Shown here piece by piece: positions 8,119-15,497 of a stretch of DNA of 19,552 nucleotides (position 1 is the first letter of the stretch; every line of letters starts with the position of its first letter). This DNA is from CANKHA01 sp035699705 (lineage in GTDB: Bacteria; Pseudomonadota; Alphaproteobacteria; Rhizobiales; Xanthobacteraceae). The stretch is from assembly GCA_035699705.1 (NCBI GenBank), contig DASSPI010000157.1, positions 1 to 19,552 on the forward strand, written 5' to 3'. Both the position numbers and the translations under genes were made by a program. Below the pieces are notes generated by a model. The model did not search any database and was not told the DNA's origin. It worked only from the letters and a program-made list of their open reading frames with translations.

Positions 8119-8889
8119 ATGTCGGATTTCGACCGTAACGTAGCGTCCGCCCGTCCTTACGGTGCCGACCGCGCGGTCGCCATCGATGCGGGCCTGCGCG
8201 CTTACATGATCCGCGTCTACAACACGATGGCCATGGGCGTCGCGCTCACGGGCGTCGTTTCGTGGTTCACCTACCAGCTGGCCGGCGGCGATGCGATTCG
8301 CATGGCGGGCGGCCAGATCGCCGGACTGACATCGTTCGGGCAGCTGGTCTTCAGCCCCGTTGGGATGATCGTGCTCTTCCTGGCGACGCTGGGCTTGGTG
8401 TTCTTCATGAGCTTCCGCGTACAAACCCTGTCGGTTGGAACTGCGACGGGGCTGTTCTTCCTGTATGCCGGTCTGCTCGGATTGGCACTGGCGCCGATCT
8501 TCGCGGTTTATACCGGCACGTCGATCACGCGGGTATTCTTCATCACCGCGGCGTCGTTCGGCGCGCTTAGCCTTTACGGCTACACCACGCAGCGTGACCT
8601 CGGACCGATCGGCTCATTCCTGATCATGGGCCTGTTCGGCATCATCCTGGCGATGATCGTCAACATCTTCCTGGCAAGTTCGGCATTGGACTTGACGATC
8701 TCGGTCATCGGCGTGCTGATCTTCGCGGGCCTGACCGCCTATGACACCCAGCGCATCAAGGAAATGTATGACGTCAGCGACGACGGCACGATCGCCGGCC
8801 GTAAGGCCATTATGGGCGCGCTGTCGCTCTATCTCGACTTCATCAACATGTTCCTGATGCTGTTGCGCCTGTTCGGCGACCGCCGTTAA
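8119..8889 (+). CDS. Bax inhibitor-1 / YccA family inner-membrane protein
   Basis: Integral membrane protein of the BI-1 (TMBIM/UPF0005) family, 256 residues with about seven hydrophobic segments. The characteristic C-terminal part reads GLTAYDTQRIKEMY, with D219, and LYLDFINMFLMLLRLFG, with D240; these two aspartates correspond to the pH-sensing pair described in the calcium-leak protein BsYetJ. E. coli relatives are YccA (an FtsH modulator) and YbhL. The start at MSDFDRN is chosen because GAGAGAGGAAAAG (8104-8116) is a strong purine-rich ribosome site two bases upstream of the ATG region with good core spacing; an upstream in-frame ATG at 8092 lacks this. The gene is monocistronic, ended by the terminator at 8909-8938. 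The 198 bases before it contain no other recognised gene. Confidence 0.94.
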   Translation: MSDFDRNVASARPYGADRAVAIDAGLRAYMIRVYNTMAMGVALTGVVSWFTYQLAGGDAIRMAGGQIAGLTSFGQLVFSPVGMIVLFLATLGLVFFMSFRVQTLSVGTATGLFFLYAGLLGLALAPIFAVYTGTSITRVFFITAASFGALSLYGYTTQRDLGPIGSFLIMGLFGIILAMIVNIFLASSALDLTISVIGVLIFAGLTAYDTQRIKEMYDVSDDGTIAGRKAIMGALSLYLDFINMFLMLLRLFGDRR

Positions 8890-8908
8890 GGCATCGGCAA
8901 ATTTGAAG

Positions 8909-8938
8909 ACGCCCCGGCCAAAAGCCGGGGCGTTTTTT
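8909..8938 (+). terminator. Rho-independent terminator after the BI-1 family gene
   Basis: A perfect ten-base-pair stem, ACGCCCCGGC (8909-8918) with GCCGGGGCGT (8924-8933), a five-base loop CAAAA, and a run of six T (8933-8938). It starts 20 bases after the stop codon at 8889. The absence of an A-run on the left means it should act only on plus-strand transcription. Confidence 0.95.
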
Positions 8939-8957
8939 ATTTGCTAAACTGTCGCGC

Positions 8958-9494
8958 ATGCTTTCGATCCGTCCCGCGACGCTGTCCGATATTTCCGCCA
9001 TTGCCCGCATTTATAGCGGTTCTGTGATCAACGGCACGGCGACGTTCGAGCTTGAGCCGCCCACCGAGACCGAGATGGCCGAGCGGATGCGGCATCTCCT
9101 GGATGCGGGCTTTCCCTATCTGACCGCGGAATGGAATGGCGCGGTGGCCGGCTATGCCTATGCCGCCGCTTACCGCATCCGCCCCGCCTATCGCTTCACG
9201 GTCGAAAATTCGCTCTACGTTTCGCCGACGGCGCAGCGCCGCGGCGTCGGGCGCGCGCTGCTTAATACGCTGATCGAGGAAAGCGCCAGGCGCGGCTTCC
9301 GGCAGATGATCGCCGTGATCGGAGATTCGCCAAATCAGCTCGCTTCAGTGACGCTGCACAAGGCCGCCGGCTTCCGCGTGGTCGGCACGCTTGAGGATGT
9401 CGGCTTCAAGCACGGGCGCTGGCTGGACTCGCTGCTGATGCAGCGCGCCCTTGGCGAGGGCGCGAGTTCTGCTCCACCAGAGCCGGGACGCTAG
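8958..9494 (+). CDS. GNAT N-acetyltransferase, phosphinothricin acetyltransferase-like
   Basis: Acetyl-CoA-dependent N-acetyltransferase of the PAT/YncA branch of the GNAT superfamily. The 178 residues start MLSIRPATLSDISAIARIY and show the family hallmarks: GTATFELEPPT (26-36), TVENSLYV (81-88), the acetyl-CoA pyrophosphate-binding motif QRRGVGRA (93-100), and the C-terminal HKAAGFRVVGTLEDVG and KHGRWLDSLLMQ segments. Enzymes of this group acetylate phosphinothricin, methionine sulfone or related amino acid analogues; the true substrate cannot be told from sequence. Only 19 bases separate the T-run of the upstream terminator from the ATG. There is no clear ribosome site; a weak TAAACT (8945-8950) just upstream could be a -10 element giving a nearly leaderless transcript. 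Confidence 0.93.
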   Translation: MLSIRPATLSDISAIARIYSGSVINGTATFELEPPTETEMAERMRHLLDAGFPYLTAEWNGAVAGYAYAAAYRIRPAYRFTVENSLYVSPTAQRRGVGRALLNTLIEESARRGFRQMIAVIGDSPNQLASVTLHKAAGFRVVGTLEDVGFKHGRWLDSLLMQRALGEGASSAPPEPGR

Positions 9495-9518
9495 CGGCAA
9501 GATCCGCTCTTCTGCGCA

Positions 9519-9564
9519 GGCGGGAATCCAGGTTTTATTCTGAAGCCGGATCCCCGCTTTCGGG
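9519..9564. repeat. Degenerate intergenic inverted repeat
   Basis: GCGGGAATCC (9520-9529) is matched in inverted orientation by GGATCCCCGC (9548-9557), nine of ten bases, and a small hairpin CCCG-CTTT-CGGG lies at 9553-9564. It sits between two convergent genes (the GNAT and DUF2794 genes). GGGAATCC-type palindromes are common intergenic elements in Bradyrhizobium relatives; assignment to a family is from memory. No T-run follows, so a terminator role is only possible. Confidence 0.4.
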
Positions 9565-9581
9565 AACGAGCGAAGCGTGTT

Positions 9582-9965
9582 TCAAGCCGCGACGACGCGC
9601 AGCGATTTGTCGATGGCGCGCAGCACGCGGTCGAGCTCATGCCCGCGCCGCACGATCAGCCCGGTAGCGGAGACGACGCTATAGGCGCCCTGGCGGCGGG
9701 CCAGCTTGGGATTTTTCTCGATGCGGTAGAGCGGCATTTCGGAAGCCCGGCGGAATACCGAGAACACCGCGCGGTCTTTCAGGAAGTCGATCGCATAGTC
9801 GCGCCATTCGCCGGCGGCGACCTTGCGGCCATAGAGATTGAGGATGCGGTCGAGCTCGTGGCGGCTGAAGGTCACTTGGTTGCTGGGGGCTGCGGGAGAT
9901 AACCTGCCCGCAAAATCGCCCCCATGGGGCCTGCTTGGTTCAGTATCGCCGGGGCCAAAATCCAT
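9582..9965 (-). CDS. DUF2794 domain protein
   Basis: Small cytoplasmic protein of 127 residues that I recognise as DUF2794, a family of unknown function known to me from alphaproteobacteria. The conserved core is in the C-terminal two thirds: VTFSRHELDRILNLYGRKV, then AGEWRDYAIDFLKD, AVFSVFRRASEMPLYRIEK, and a final RGHELDRVLRAID. The start at MDFGPGD is fixed by a perfect AAGGAGG ribosome site (plus-strand 9979-9973), seven bases before the ATG; an open frame continues 38 codons further upstream, but that part is low-complexity and has no such site. It is convergent with the GNAT gene and separated from the acnA stop by about 480 bases. No function should be inferred. Confidence 0.9.
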   Translation of the reverse strand: MDFGPGDTEPSRPHGGDFAGRLSPAAPSNQVTFSRHELDRILNLYGRKVAAGEWRDYAIDFLKDRAVFSVFRRASEMPLYRIEKNPKLARRQGAYSVVSATGLIVRRGHELDRVLRAIDKSLRVVAA

Positions 9966-10103
9966 GGCGGCGCCTCCTTGGTTTGAGGCTTCATGATCGC
10001 GCCGGGAGCCTGCCGCGGCAAGTCCCTGCGGCGGCGATTTTTCCATGGCTGGAAAAGGCGAATTTCCCTGCGATTTCAAGGATCACGCATTCGTTAGGCG
10101 AAA

Positions 10104-10308
10104 CATAATACCGCCCAATTTCAGCCAATCCGGCGCCAAGCTGGGGGGTGATAAAGCGAGCGTTGCCTCAAGGGCCCGGTCCGAAAACGAGCTTCGGATT
10201 CCTCAGCCCCCCAGCCCCCCGGAGTTTGGTAAGGGCCGGGCCCATGAAGTTCCGTGTACGTTCAATCCCCAATTCTTCAGGGCCGGCTTTTCAGCCGGTC
10301 CTTTTTTT
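10104..10308 (+). ncRNA. Candidate structured small RNA ended by a strong terminator
   Basis: A plus-strand intrinsic terminator at 10280-10308 has no plus-strand protein gene upstream of it. The preceding bases are rich in complementary segments: GCTGGGGGG (10140-10148) with CCCCCCAGC (10207-10215); GGGCCCGG (10172-10179) with CCGGGCCC (10236-10243), which would cross the first pairing as a pseudoknot; and a local hairpin TCCGAA (10180-10185) with TTCGGA (10193-10198). A -10-like CATAAT (10104-10109) may mark the promoter; no good -35 is seen. I could not match it to 6S, tmRNA, SRP RNA or RNase P RNA. The 5' end is a guess. Whether it is transcribed is inference. Confidence 0.4.
10280..10308 (+). 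terminator. Orphan plus-strand rho-independent terminator
   Basis: Stem GGGCCGGCT (10280-10288) pairs with AGCCGGTCC (10293-10301), nine pairs with one G-U, loop TTTC, followed by seven T (10302-10308). On the minus strand no T-run follows the hairpin, so it cannot serve acnA as an intrinsic terminator. The nearest plus-strand gene upstream ends at 9494, beyond an oppositely oriented gene. Confidence 0.88.
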
Positions 10309-10347
10309 ATCCTTCTCCGCCTGGAGGAGTTCTTGCGCTCGGCATTC

Positions 10348-10428
10348 GTCATGGCCGGGCCTGTGCCGGCCATCGACGTCCTTATTCGCGGCACGTAAAA
10401 TGTGGATGCCCCGGCAAGCCCGGGCATC
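10348..10428. repeat. Pair of GC-rich palindromic repeat units (dispersed family)
   Basis: First unit: ATGGCCGG (10351-10358) with CCGGCCAT (10366-10373). Second unit: GATGCCC (10405-10411) with GGGCATC (10422-10428). The first unit, with flanking GTC before and CGACGTC after, closely resembles in inverse orientation the element at 16297-16326. Elements of this kind (ATGGCCGGG, short loop, CCCGGCCAT) are scattered between genes in Bradyrhizobium-like genomes as I recall. The location just beyond the acnA stop fits a 3'-end position. Confidence 0.6.
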
Positions 10429-10447
10429 ACGGCGGAGAGAAGGCGCC

Positions 10448-13165
10448 TTATGCCGCCAGGTGCCGCAGCACGTATTGCAGGATGCCGCCGTTCTTGAAGT
10501 AGTCGAGCTCGTCCAGCGTATCGATCCGGCAGATCAGCGGCACGCGCTTCAAGCCGCCGTCGGAGGCGACGATCTCGGCCATCATCTTCTGGCGCGGCTT
10601 CAACTCGCCGTGCAGCCCGCGGATGGTGATCTGCTCGTCGCCCTTCATGCCGAGCGATTGCCAGGACGAGCCTTCCTCGAACACCAGCGGCAGCACGCCC
10701 ATGCCGACCAGATTGGAGCGGTGGATGCGCTCGAAGCTCTGCGCGACCACCGCGCGGACGCCGAGCAGGAAAGTGCCCTTGGCTGCCCAGTCGCGCGAGG
10801 AGCCGGTGCCGTATTCCTTGCCGGCCATCACGATGAGCGGGACGCCCTCGGCCTTGTAGCGCATGGCCGCGTCGTAGATCGGCATCACTTCCTTCGACGG
10901 GTAATGCACGGTGACGCCGCCTTCGACGCCCGGCACCATCTGGTTCTTGATGCGGATATTGGCAAAGGTGCCGCGCATCATCACTTCATGGTTGCCGCGG
11001 CGGGTGCCGTATTGATTGAAGTCGAGCGGCTTCACCCTGTGATCGACCAGATATTTTCCGGCCGGTGAATTCACCTTGATCGAACCCGCCGGGGAGATGT
11101 GATCGGTGGTGATCGAATCCAGGAACAGCCCGAGCACGCGCGCGTCGACGATGTCGTCGGGCGGCGTCGGCGCCGGCCGCATGCCGGTGAAATAAGGCGG
11201 GTTCTGCACATAGGTCGATTTGCGGCTCCAGGCATAGGTCATGCCGCCCTTCACCGCGATCTTGCGCCAATGCGCGTCGCCCTTGAACACGTCGCCGTAT
11301 TTCTTCACGAACATCTGCTTGGTGATGTTCTTGCGCACGCAGTCGTCGACCTCTTTGCTGGTCGGCCAGATGTCCTTCAGAAAGACCGGCTTGCCCTTCT
11401 GGTCGGTGCCGAGCGGCTGCTTGACCAGGTCGATATTCATCGAGCCGGCGAGCGCGTAAGCGACCACGAGCGGCGGCGAGGCGAGATAATTCGCGCGCAC
11501 GTCGGCGTTGACGCGGCCTTCGAAATTGCGATTGCCGGAAAGCACGGCCGCCGCGACCAGGTCATTGTCGTTGATGGTGTCGGAAATCTCCTGCGGCAGC
11601 GGGCCGGAATTGCCGATGCAGGTGGTGCAGCCGAAGCCGACCAGATTGAAGCCGAGCTTGTCGAGATCCTTCTGCAATCCGGATTTTTCGAAATATTCCG
11701 CCACCACCTGCGAGCCGGGCGCCAGCGAGGTTTTCACCCAGGGCTTCACCGTCAGGCCTTTCGCCAGCGCTTTTCTGGCCAGCAGGCCGGCCGCCATCAT
11801 CACATTCGGATTTGAGGTATTGGTGCAGGAGGTAATGGCCGCGATCACCACGTCGCCGTGGCCGAGATCGTGATTGCGCCCCTTCACCGGCACGCGCTTG
11901 CCATTCTCGCCGGCCTTGCCGAATTCCTTGTCCATCGCGGTGGCAAAGCCTGCCTTGACTTCCTTCAGACCAACCCGGTCCTGCGGCCGCTTCGGTCCGG
12001 CGAGCGAGGGCTCGACCGCGCCGAGTTCGAGCTTGAGCACGTCGGTGAACAGCGGGTCGGGACTTGTCTTGGTGAAGAACAATCCCTGCGCCTTGGCATA
12101 GGCGGCCACCAGCGCCACCCGGTCGGCGGCGCGGCCGGTGGCCTGCAGATATTCGATGGTGTCGTCATCGACCGGGAAGAAGCCGCAGGTCGCGCCGTAT
12201 TCCGGCGCCATGTTTCCGATCGTGGCCCGGTCCGCGATCGAGAGATCGGCAATGCCGGGACCGAAGAATTCGACGAATTTTCCGACCACGCCGCGCTGCC
12301 GCAGCATCTGCGTCACGGTGAGCACGAGATCGGTCGCGGTGACGCCTTCCTTGAGCTTGCCGTTGAGGCGAAAGCCGATCACTTCCGGCAGCACCATCGA
12401 CAGCGGCTGGCCGAGCATCGCGGCTTCCGCCTCGATGCCGCCCACGCCCCAGCCGAGCACGGAGAGGCCGTTGACCATGGTGGTGTGGGAATCGGTGCCG
12501 ACCAGCGTATCCGGATAGGCGAGTTCGACCGGCGCCGGCTTGTCGGTGGGCTTGTCGCCGAGCTTGAGCTTTTCCTTCCGGGTCCAGACCGTCTGCGACA
12601 GATATTCGAGATTGACCTGATGGCAGATGCCGGTGCCGGGCGGAACGACGCGGAAATTATCGAAAGCCTTCTGCGCCCATTTTAGGAATTCGTAGCGCTC
12701 CTGGTTCTGCTTGTACTCTTCGTCCACGTTCTTCTTGAACGCGCCCGCATTGCCGAAAAAATTCACCACCACCGAGTGATCGATCACGAGGTCCACCGGC
12801 ACCAGCGGATTGATCTTGGCCGGATCGCCGCCGAGCATCTTCATCGCATCGCGCATGGCGGCGAGATCGACCACGGCCGGAACGCCGGTGAAGTCCTGCA
12901 TCAGCACGCGCGCGGGGCGGAAAGCGATCTCGTGGTCGGAGTTCTTGTTCTTCAGCCAGTGCGCAATCGCCTGGATGTCGTCTTTTTTGACGGTGCGGCC
13001 GTCCTCATTGCGGAGCAGATTTTCCAGCAACACTTTCATGGAGAAAGGCAGGCGGGAAATCCCCTTCAGCCCGTTCTTCTCGGCCGCCGCAAGGCTGTAA
13101 TAGGCGTAGGTCTTGGAACCGACCTTCAGGGGCCGGAGGCATTTGAAACTGTCGAGCGCTGTCAT
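10448..13165 (-). CDS. acnA: Aconitate hydratase A
   Basis: Aconitase of the AcnA/IRP1 class, a [4Fe-4S] enzyme that isomerises citrate to isocitrate in the TCA cycle. The 905 residues match the usual length (about 890-910). Cluster ligands are C447 in ITSCTNTSNP and C513 and C516 in FGCTTCIGNSGPL. Other conserved stretches are DFTGVPAVVDLAAMRDAM, LVGTDSHTTMVNGLGV-like (222-237), and in the C-terminal swivel domain YGTGSSRDWAAKGT with the substrate-binding serine. The start MTALDSFKCLRPL is the family N-terminus; the open frame extends 52 codons upstream without family similarity. It diverges from ccmA across 256 bases, an order I recall for Bradyrhizobium japonicum acnA and its cyc cluster. 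A dyad at 13213-13232 lies 48 bases upstream of the start codon. Confidence 0.98.
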   Translation of the reverse strand: MTALDSFKCLRPLKVGSKTYAYYSLAAAEKNGLKGISRLPFSMKVLLENLLRNEDGRTVKKDDIQAIAHWLKNKNSDHEIAFRPARVLMQDFTGVPAVVDLAAMRDAMKMLGGDPAKINPLVPVDLVIDHSVVVNFFGNAGAFKKNVDEEYKQNQERYEFLKWAQKAFDNFRVVPPGTGICHQVNLEYLSQTVWTRKEKLKLGDKPTDKPAPVELAYPDTLVGTDSHTTMVNGLSVLGWGVGGIEAEAAMLGQPLSMVLPEVIGFRLNGKLKEGVTATDLVLTVTQMLRQRGVVGKFVEFFGPGIADLSIADRATIGNMAPEYGATCGFFPVDDDTIEYLQATGRAADRVALVAAYAKAQGLFFTKTSPDPLFTDVLKLELGAVEPSLAGPKRPQDRVGLKEVKAGFATAMDKEFGKAGENGKRVPVKGRNHDLGHGDVVIAAITSCTNTSNPNVMMAAGLLARKALAKGLTVKPWVKTSLAPGSQVVAEYFEKSGLQKDLDKLGFNLVGFGCTTCIGNSGPLPQEISDTINDNDLVAAAVLSGNRNFEGRVNADVRANYLASPPLVVAYALAGSMNIDLVKQPLGTDQKGKPVFLKDIWPTSKEVDDCVRKNITKQMFVKKYGDVFKGDAHWRKIAVKGGMTYAWSRKSTYVQNPPYFTGMRPAPTPPDDIVDARVLGLFLDSITTDHISPAGSIKVNSPAGKYLVDHRVKPLDFNQYGTRRGNHEVMMRGTFANIRIKNQMVPGVEGGVTVHYPSKEVMPIYDAAMRYKAEGVPLIVMAGKEYGTGSSRDWAAKGTFLLGVRAVVAQSFERIHRSNLVGMGVLPLVFEEGSSWQSLGMKGDEQITIRGLHGELKPRQKMMAEIVASDGGLKRVPLICRIDTLDELDYFKNGGILQYVLRHLAA

Positions 13166-13212
13166 AACGGCTGATCCATTCCCCATCGTCAAAGGTCGAA
13201 AAGGCAATAAAT

Positions 13213-13232
13213 TTTGGTATTGAGATACCAAA
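13213..13232. promoter_or_regulatory. Perfect inverted repeat in the acnA-ccmA divergent region
   Basis: TTTGGTAT (13213-13220) and ATACCAAA (13225-13232) form a perfect eight-base dyad around a four-base spacer TGAG. It lies 48 bases before the acnA ATG and about 190 bases before the ccmA start, in otherwise AT-richer DNA. The form suits a binding site for a dimeric regulator; it does not match the Irr or RirA iron-box sequences I remember. No T-run follows on either strand, so it is not a terminator. Regulator unknown. Confidence 0.5.
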
Positions 13233-13421
13233 GCCTCGGCTAGAGGCTCTTGCCATGAGATTTTCGGCCCAGTGTCGCATAATCTGCGGCTTATAAGAAC
13301 TTTTCGAAGGTTCTGCCACACAAAGGCTGTTCATCAACAAAATGCGGGCTCTTTTGCCACAATCCGGACACCGGGAAGGCCGGTCCGCGCGACGGGGCCG
13401 CGCCGAAAACAGGACCAGATG

Positions 13422-14027
13422 ATGCAGCTTTCCGCGGCCGATCTCACCTGCCGGCGGGGCGGCCGGGAGCTGTTTTCCGGCCTGAGCTTTTCCCTGGCCG
13501 GCGGGCAGGCGCTGGTGGTGACCGGCCGCAATGGCAGCGGAAAATCGTCCCTGTTGCGGCTGGTGGCGGGCCTGTTGCGGGCGGAAGGGGGACGAATCGG
13601 CCTGGAAGGCGGCGATCCAGAAGCCAGCATCGGCGAGCAGGCGCATTATCTCGGCCACCAGGACGCCCTGAAACCCTCGCTGACGGTGCAGGAAAACCTG
13701 CGGTTCTGGAGCGCCTATCTCGGCCCGGCGGAGAAGAAGCCGGAGCACGCGCTTGAACGTCTCGGCCTCAGTGAGCTGGCCGACCTGCCCGCCGCCTATC
13801 TCTCGGCCGGCCAAAGGCGGCGGCTGTCGCTCGCCCGGCTGATCACCGTGCACCGGCCGCTCTGGCTGCTGGACGAGCCGGCTTCCCCGCTCGACGCCGA
13901 AGGCCAGGTCCGGCTCGCCGAGCTGATGCAGCTCCATCTGACCCGCGGGGGCCTGATCCTTGCCGCGGCGCATGGATCGATCGGGCTGGCCGATGCGCAG
14001 GAATTGAAATTGGGAGCGGTGCCATGA
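13422..14027 (+). CDS. ccmA: Cytochrome c maturation ABC ATPase CcmA
   Basis: ATPase of the CcmABCD complex, which releases haem-loaded CcmE during System I cytochrome c maturation. The 201 residues contain Walker A GRNGSGKS (35-42), the divergent signature YLSAGQRRRLSLARL (126-140, typical of CcmA, with SAGQ instead of SGGQ), Walker B LWLLDEP with D151 and E152, and switch H184. Two ATG codons are adjacent (13419 and 13422); AGGA at 13411-13414 gives better spacing for the second, but the difference is one residue. First gene of the plus-strand ccmABCDG run; it overlaps ccmB by four bases. Transcription must start in the divergent region shared with acnA. Confidence 0.96.
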   Translation: MQLSAADLTCRRGGRELFSGLSFSLAGGQALVVTGRNGSGKSSLLRLVAGLLRAEGGRIGLEGGDPEASIGEQAHYLGHQDALKPSLTVQENLRFWSAYLGPAEKKPEHALERLGLSELADLPAAYLSAGQRRRLSLARLITVHRPLWLLDEPASPLDAEGQVRLAELMQLHLTRGGLILAAAHGSIGLADAQELKLGAVP

Positions 14028-14689
14028 GCGCGCTCTTCGCCCTCTTCGTCCGCGATGTGCGCCTGGCGATCCGCGTGGGCGGCGGCGCCTGGATGGGCGT
14101 GTTGTTCTTTCTGATCGTGGTCGCGCTCATTCCCTTCGCGCTCGGTCCCGATAATGCGCTGCTGCGGCGCATCGGGCCGGCGATCCTGTGGCTCGGCGCG
14201 CTGCTCGCGAGCCTGCTGACGCTGGACCAGCTGTTCGCCGACGACCGCGAAGACGGCTCGCTCGATCTGATCCTGATGGGAAGCGCGCCCCTGCAACTGG
14301 CAATCCTCGCCAAGGCCTTCGCGCATTGGCTCACCGCCGGATTGCCGCTGGTCATCGCCGCGCCGTTGTTGGGGATTTTCTTCAACATCGATTTGTGGTC
14401 GATGGCCGCGGTGGCGCTCACGCTGTTGGCGGGCACGCCGGCGCTGACATTCCTCGGGCTGATCGGCGCGGCGCTGGCGGCGGCGCTGCGCCGCGGCGGA
14501 TTGCTGGTGCCGGTGCTGATCTTGCCGCTGACGATTCCCGTTCTCATTTTCGGGGTGGCGGCATCGAATGCAGCCATCGTCGGGCCGCTGCCCTTCGGCA
14601 CGCCGTTTACGATTCTTTGCGCGCTCTCGCTCGCGAGCCTCGTTGTCGGGCCTGTCGCGGCGGCGGCAGCCTTGAAACATGCGGATTAA
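14024..14689 (+). CDS. ccmB: Haem exporter protein CcmB
   Basis: Membrane subunit of the CcmABCD complex, 221 residues with six predicted membrane segments. The family motif after the second segment, DDREDGSLD (73-81), and the following LILMGSAPL are clear; this loop contacts the CcmA ATPase. The ATG overlaps the ccmA stop (ATGA), so translation is coupled. Length agrees with the family (about 220 residues). It ends in the typical AALKHAD tail. Confidence 0.96.
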   Translation: MSALFALFVRDVRLAIRVGGGAWMGVLFFLIVVALIPFALGPDNALLRRIGPAILWLGALLASLLTLDQLFADDREDGSLDLILMGSAPLQLAILAKAFAHWLTAGLPLVIAAPLLGIFFNIDLWSMAAVALTLLAGTPALTFLGLIGAALAAALRRGGLLVPVLILPLTIPVLIFGVAASNAAIVGPLPFGTPFTILCALSLASLVVGPVAAAAALKHAD

Positions 14690-14758
14690 GATCGGGCTCT
14701 CATGAGAACCACAAACCACCGATTGCATGCGCAAACGCCCGGTCCTAAGAAGCTGCCG

Positions 14759-15493
14759 ATGGCCATCACCGAACTTGCCAATCCCTCCCGCTTTCTGGCG
14801 GTGGTGCAGCCGATCCTGCCGTGGTTGACGGCGGCTGCAGCGCTCATGCTCGGGCTCGGCGTCGGCCAGGCACTGTTCGTTGCGCCGGACGACTACCAGC
14901 AAGGCGCCACCGTCAAGATCATGTTCCTGCATGTGCCGTCGGCATGGCTCGGCATGTTCTGCTGGGCGCTGATGAGCGTGGCGGCGCTCGGCACGCTGGT
15001 GTGGCGGCATCCGCTGGCCGACGTCGCGGGCAAAGCCGCAGCCCCGATCGGCGCCGCCTTCACGCTGCTCTGCCTGATCACCGGCGCGCTGTGGGGACGC
15101 CCGATGTGGGGCACCTATTGGGTGTGGGACGCGCGGCTGACTTCGGTGCTGATCCTGTTCCTGCTCTATCTCGGCGTGATCGCCCTGTGGCGTACCGTGG
15201 AAGATCCTTCCCGCGCCGCGCGCGCCGCCGCGATCCTCACCCTCGTCGGCGCGGTCAATTTGCCGATCATCAAATTCTCGGTGGACTGGTGGAACACGCT
15301 GCATCAGCCGGCATCGGTCTTCCGGCTGGCGGGCTCGGCCATCCATCCGGCGATCCTCACGCCGCTGATCGTGGTTGCCATCGCCTTCATGCTGCTGTTC
15401 GTCACCCTGCATCTCGCCGCCATGCGCAACGAGATCCTGCGACGGCGCGTGCGCACGCTGCAGCTGATGCAGGCGGAAAGAGCGGCGGAGTAG
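14759..15493 (+). CDS. ccmC: Haem exporter protein CcmC
   Basis: Inner-membrane haem-handling protein that loads haem onto CcmE. From the chosen start there are 244 residues and six membrane segments. The two periplasmic haem-ligand histidines are H58 in FLHVPSAW and H182 in WWNTLHQPAS, flanking the tryptophan-rich motif from W112 to R126 that ends GTYWVWDAR. The start MAITELANPSRF aligns with the usual CcmC N-terminus and length; an in-frame ATG at 14702 would add 19 basic, non-conserved residues and would sit only 12 bases after ccmB, so it is a real alternative. Neither has a strong ribosome site. Confidence 0.95.
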   Translation: MAITELANPSRFLAVVQPILPWLTAAAALMLGLGVGQALFVAPDDYQQGATVKIMFLHVPSAWLGMFCWALMSVAALGTLVWRHPLADVAGKAAAPIGAAFTLLCLITGALWGRPMWGTYWVWDARLTSVLILFLLYLGVIALWRTVEDPSRAARAAAILTLVGAVNLPIIKFSVDWWNTLHQPASVFRLAGSAIHPAILTPLIVVAIAFMLLFVTLHLAAMRNEILRRRVRTLQLMQAERAAE

Positions 15494-15497
15494 CGCC

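Larger units (their letters stand above)
9966..10447. other. Gene-free stretch between the DUF2794 gene and acnA
   Basis: About 480 bases without a convincing protein gene. Its left end holds the ribosome site and leader of the DUF2794 gene. The middle holds a highly structured segment ending in a plus-strand terminator (candidate RNA gene, separate entry). The right third, 10348-10428, holds palindromic repeats. Short open frames exist on both strands but have no ribosome sites or recognisable domains, and several run through the terminator hairpin. Confidence 0.7.

Noticed and set aside
10204..10220. CAGCCCCCC repeat as a tandem or CRISPR repeat
   Set aside because: Only two overlapping copies, no spacers; better explained as part of an RNA stem.
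10140..10308. tmRNA, 6S RNA, SRP RNA or RNase P RNA
   Set aside because: A GGGGGGTGA start and a GTTCAATCC segment briefly suggested permuted tmRNA, but no tag reading frame or matching T-arm stem is present, and the conserved cores of SRP RNA and RNase P RNA are absent. Left as an unknown candidate.
10148..11068. Plus-strand open frame running from the intergenic gap into acnA
   Set aside because: It passes through a strong terminator and then lies antisense to acnA; composition is typical of a shadow frame.
11099..12685. Two plus-strand open frames opposite acnA (238 and 275 codons)
   Set aside because: Shadows of the aconitase reading frame; no ribosome site and no family similarity.
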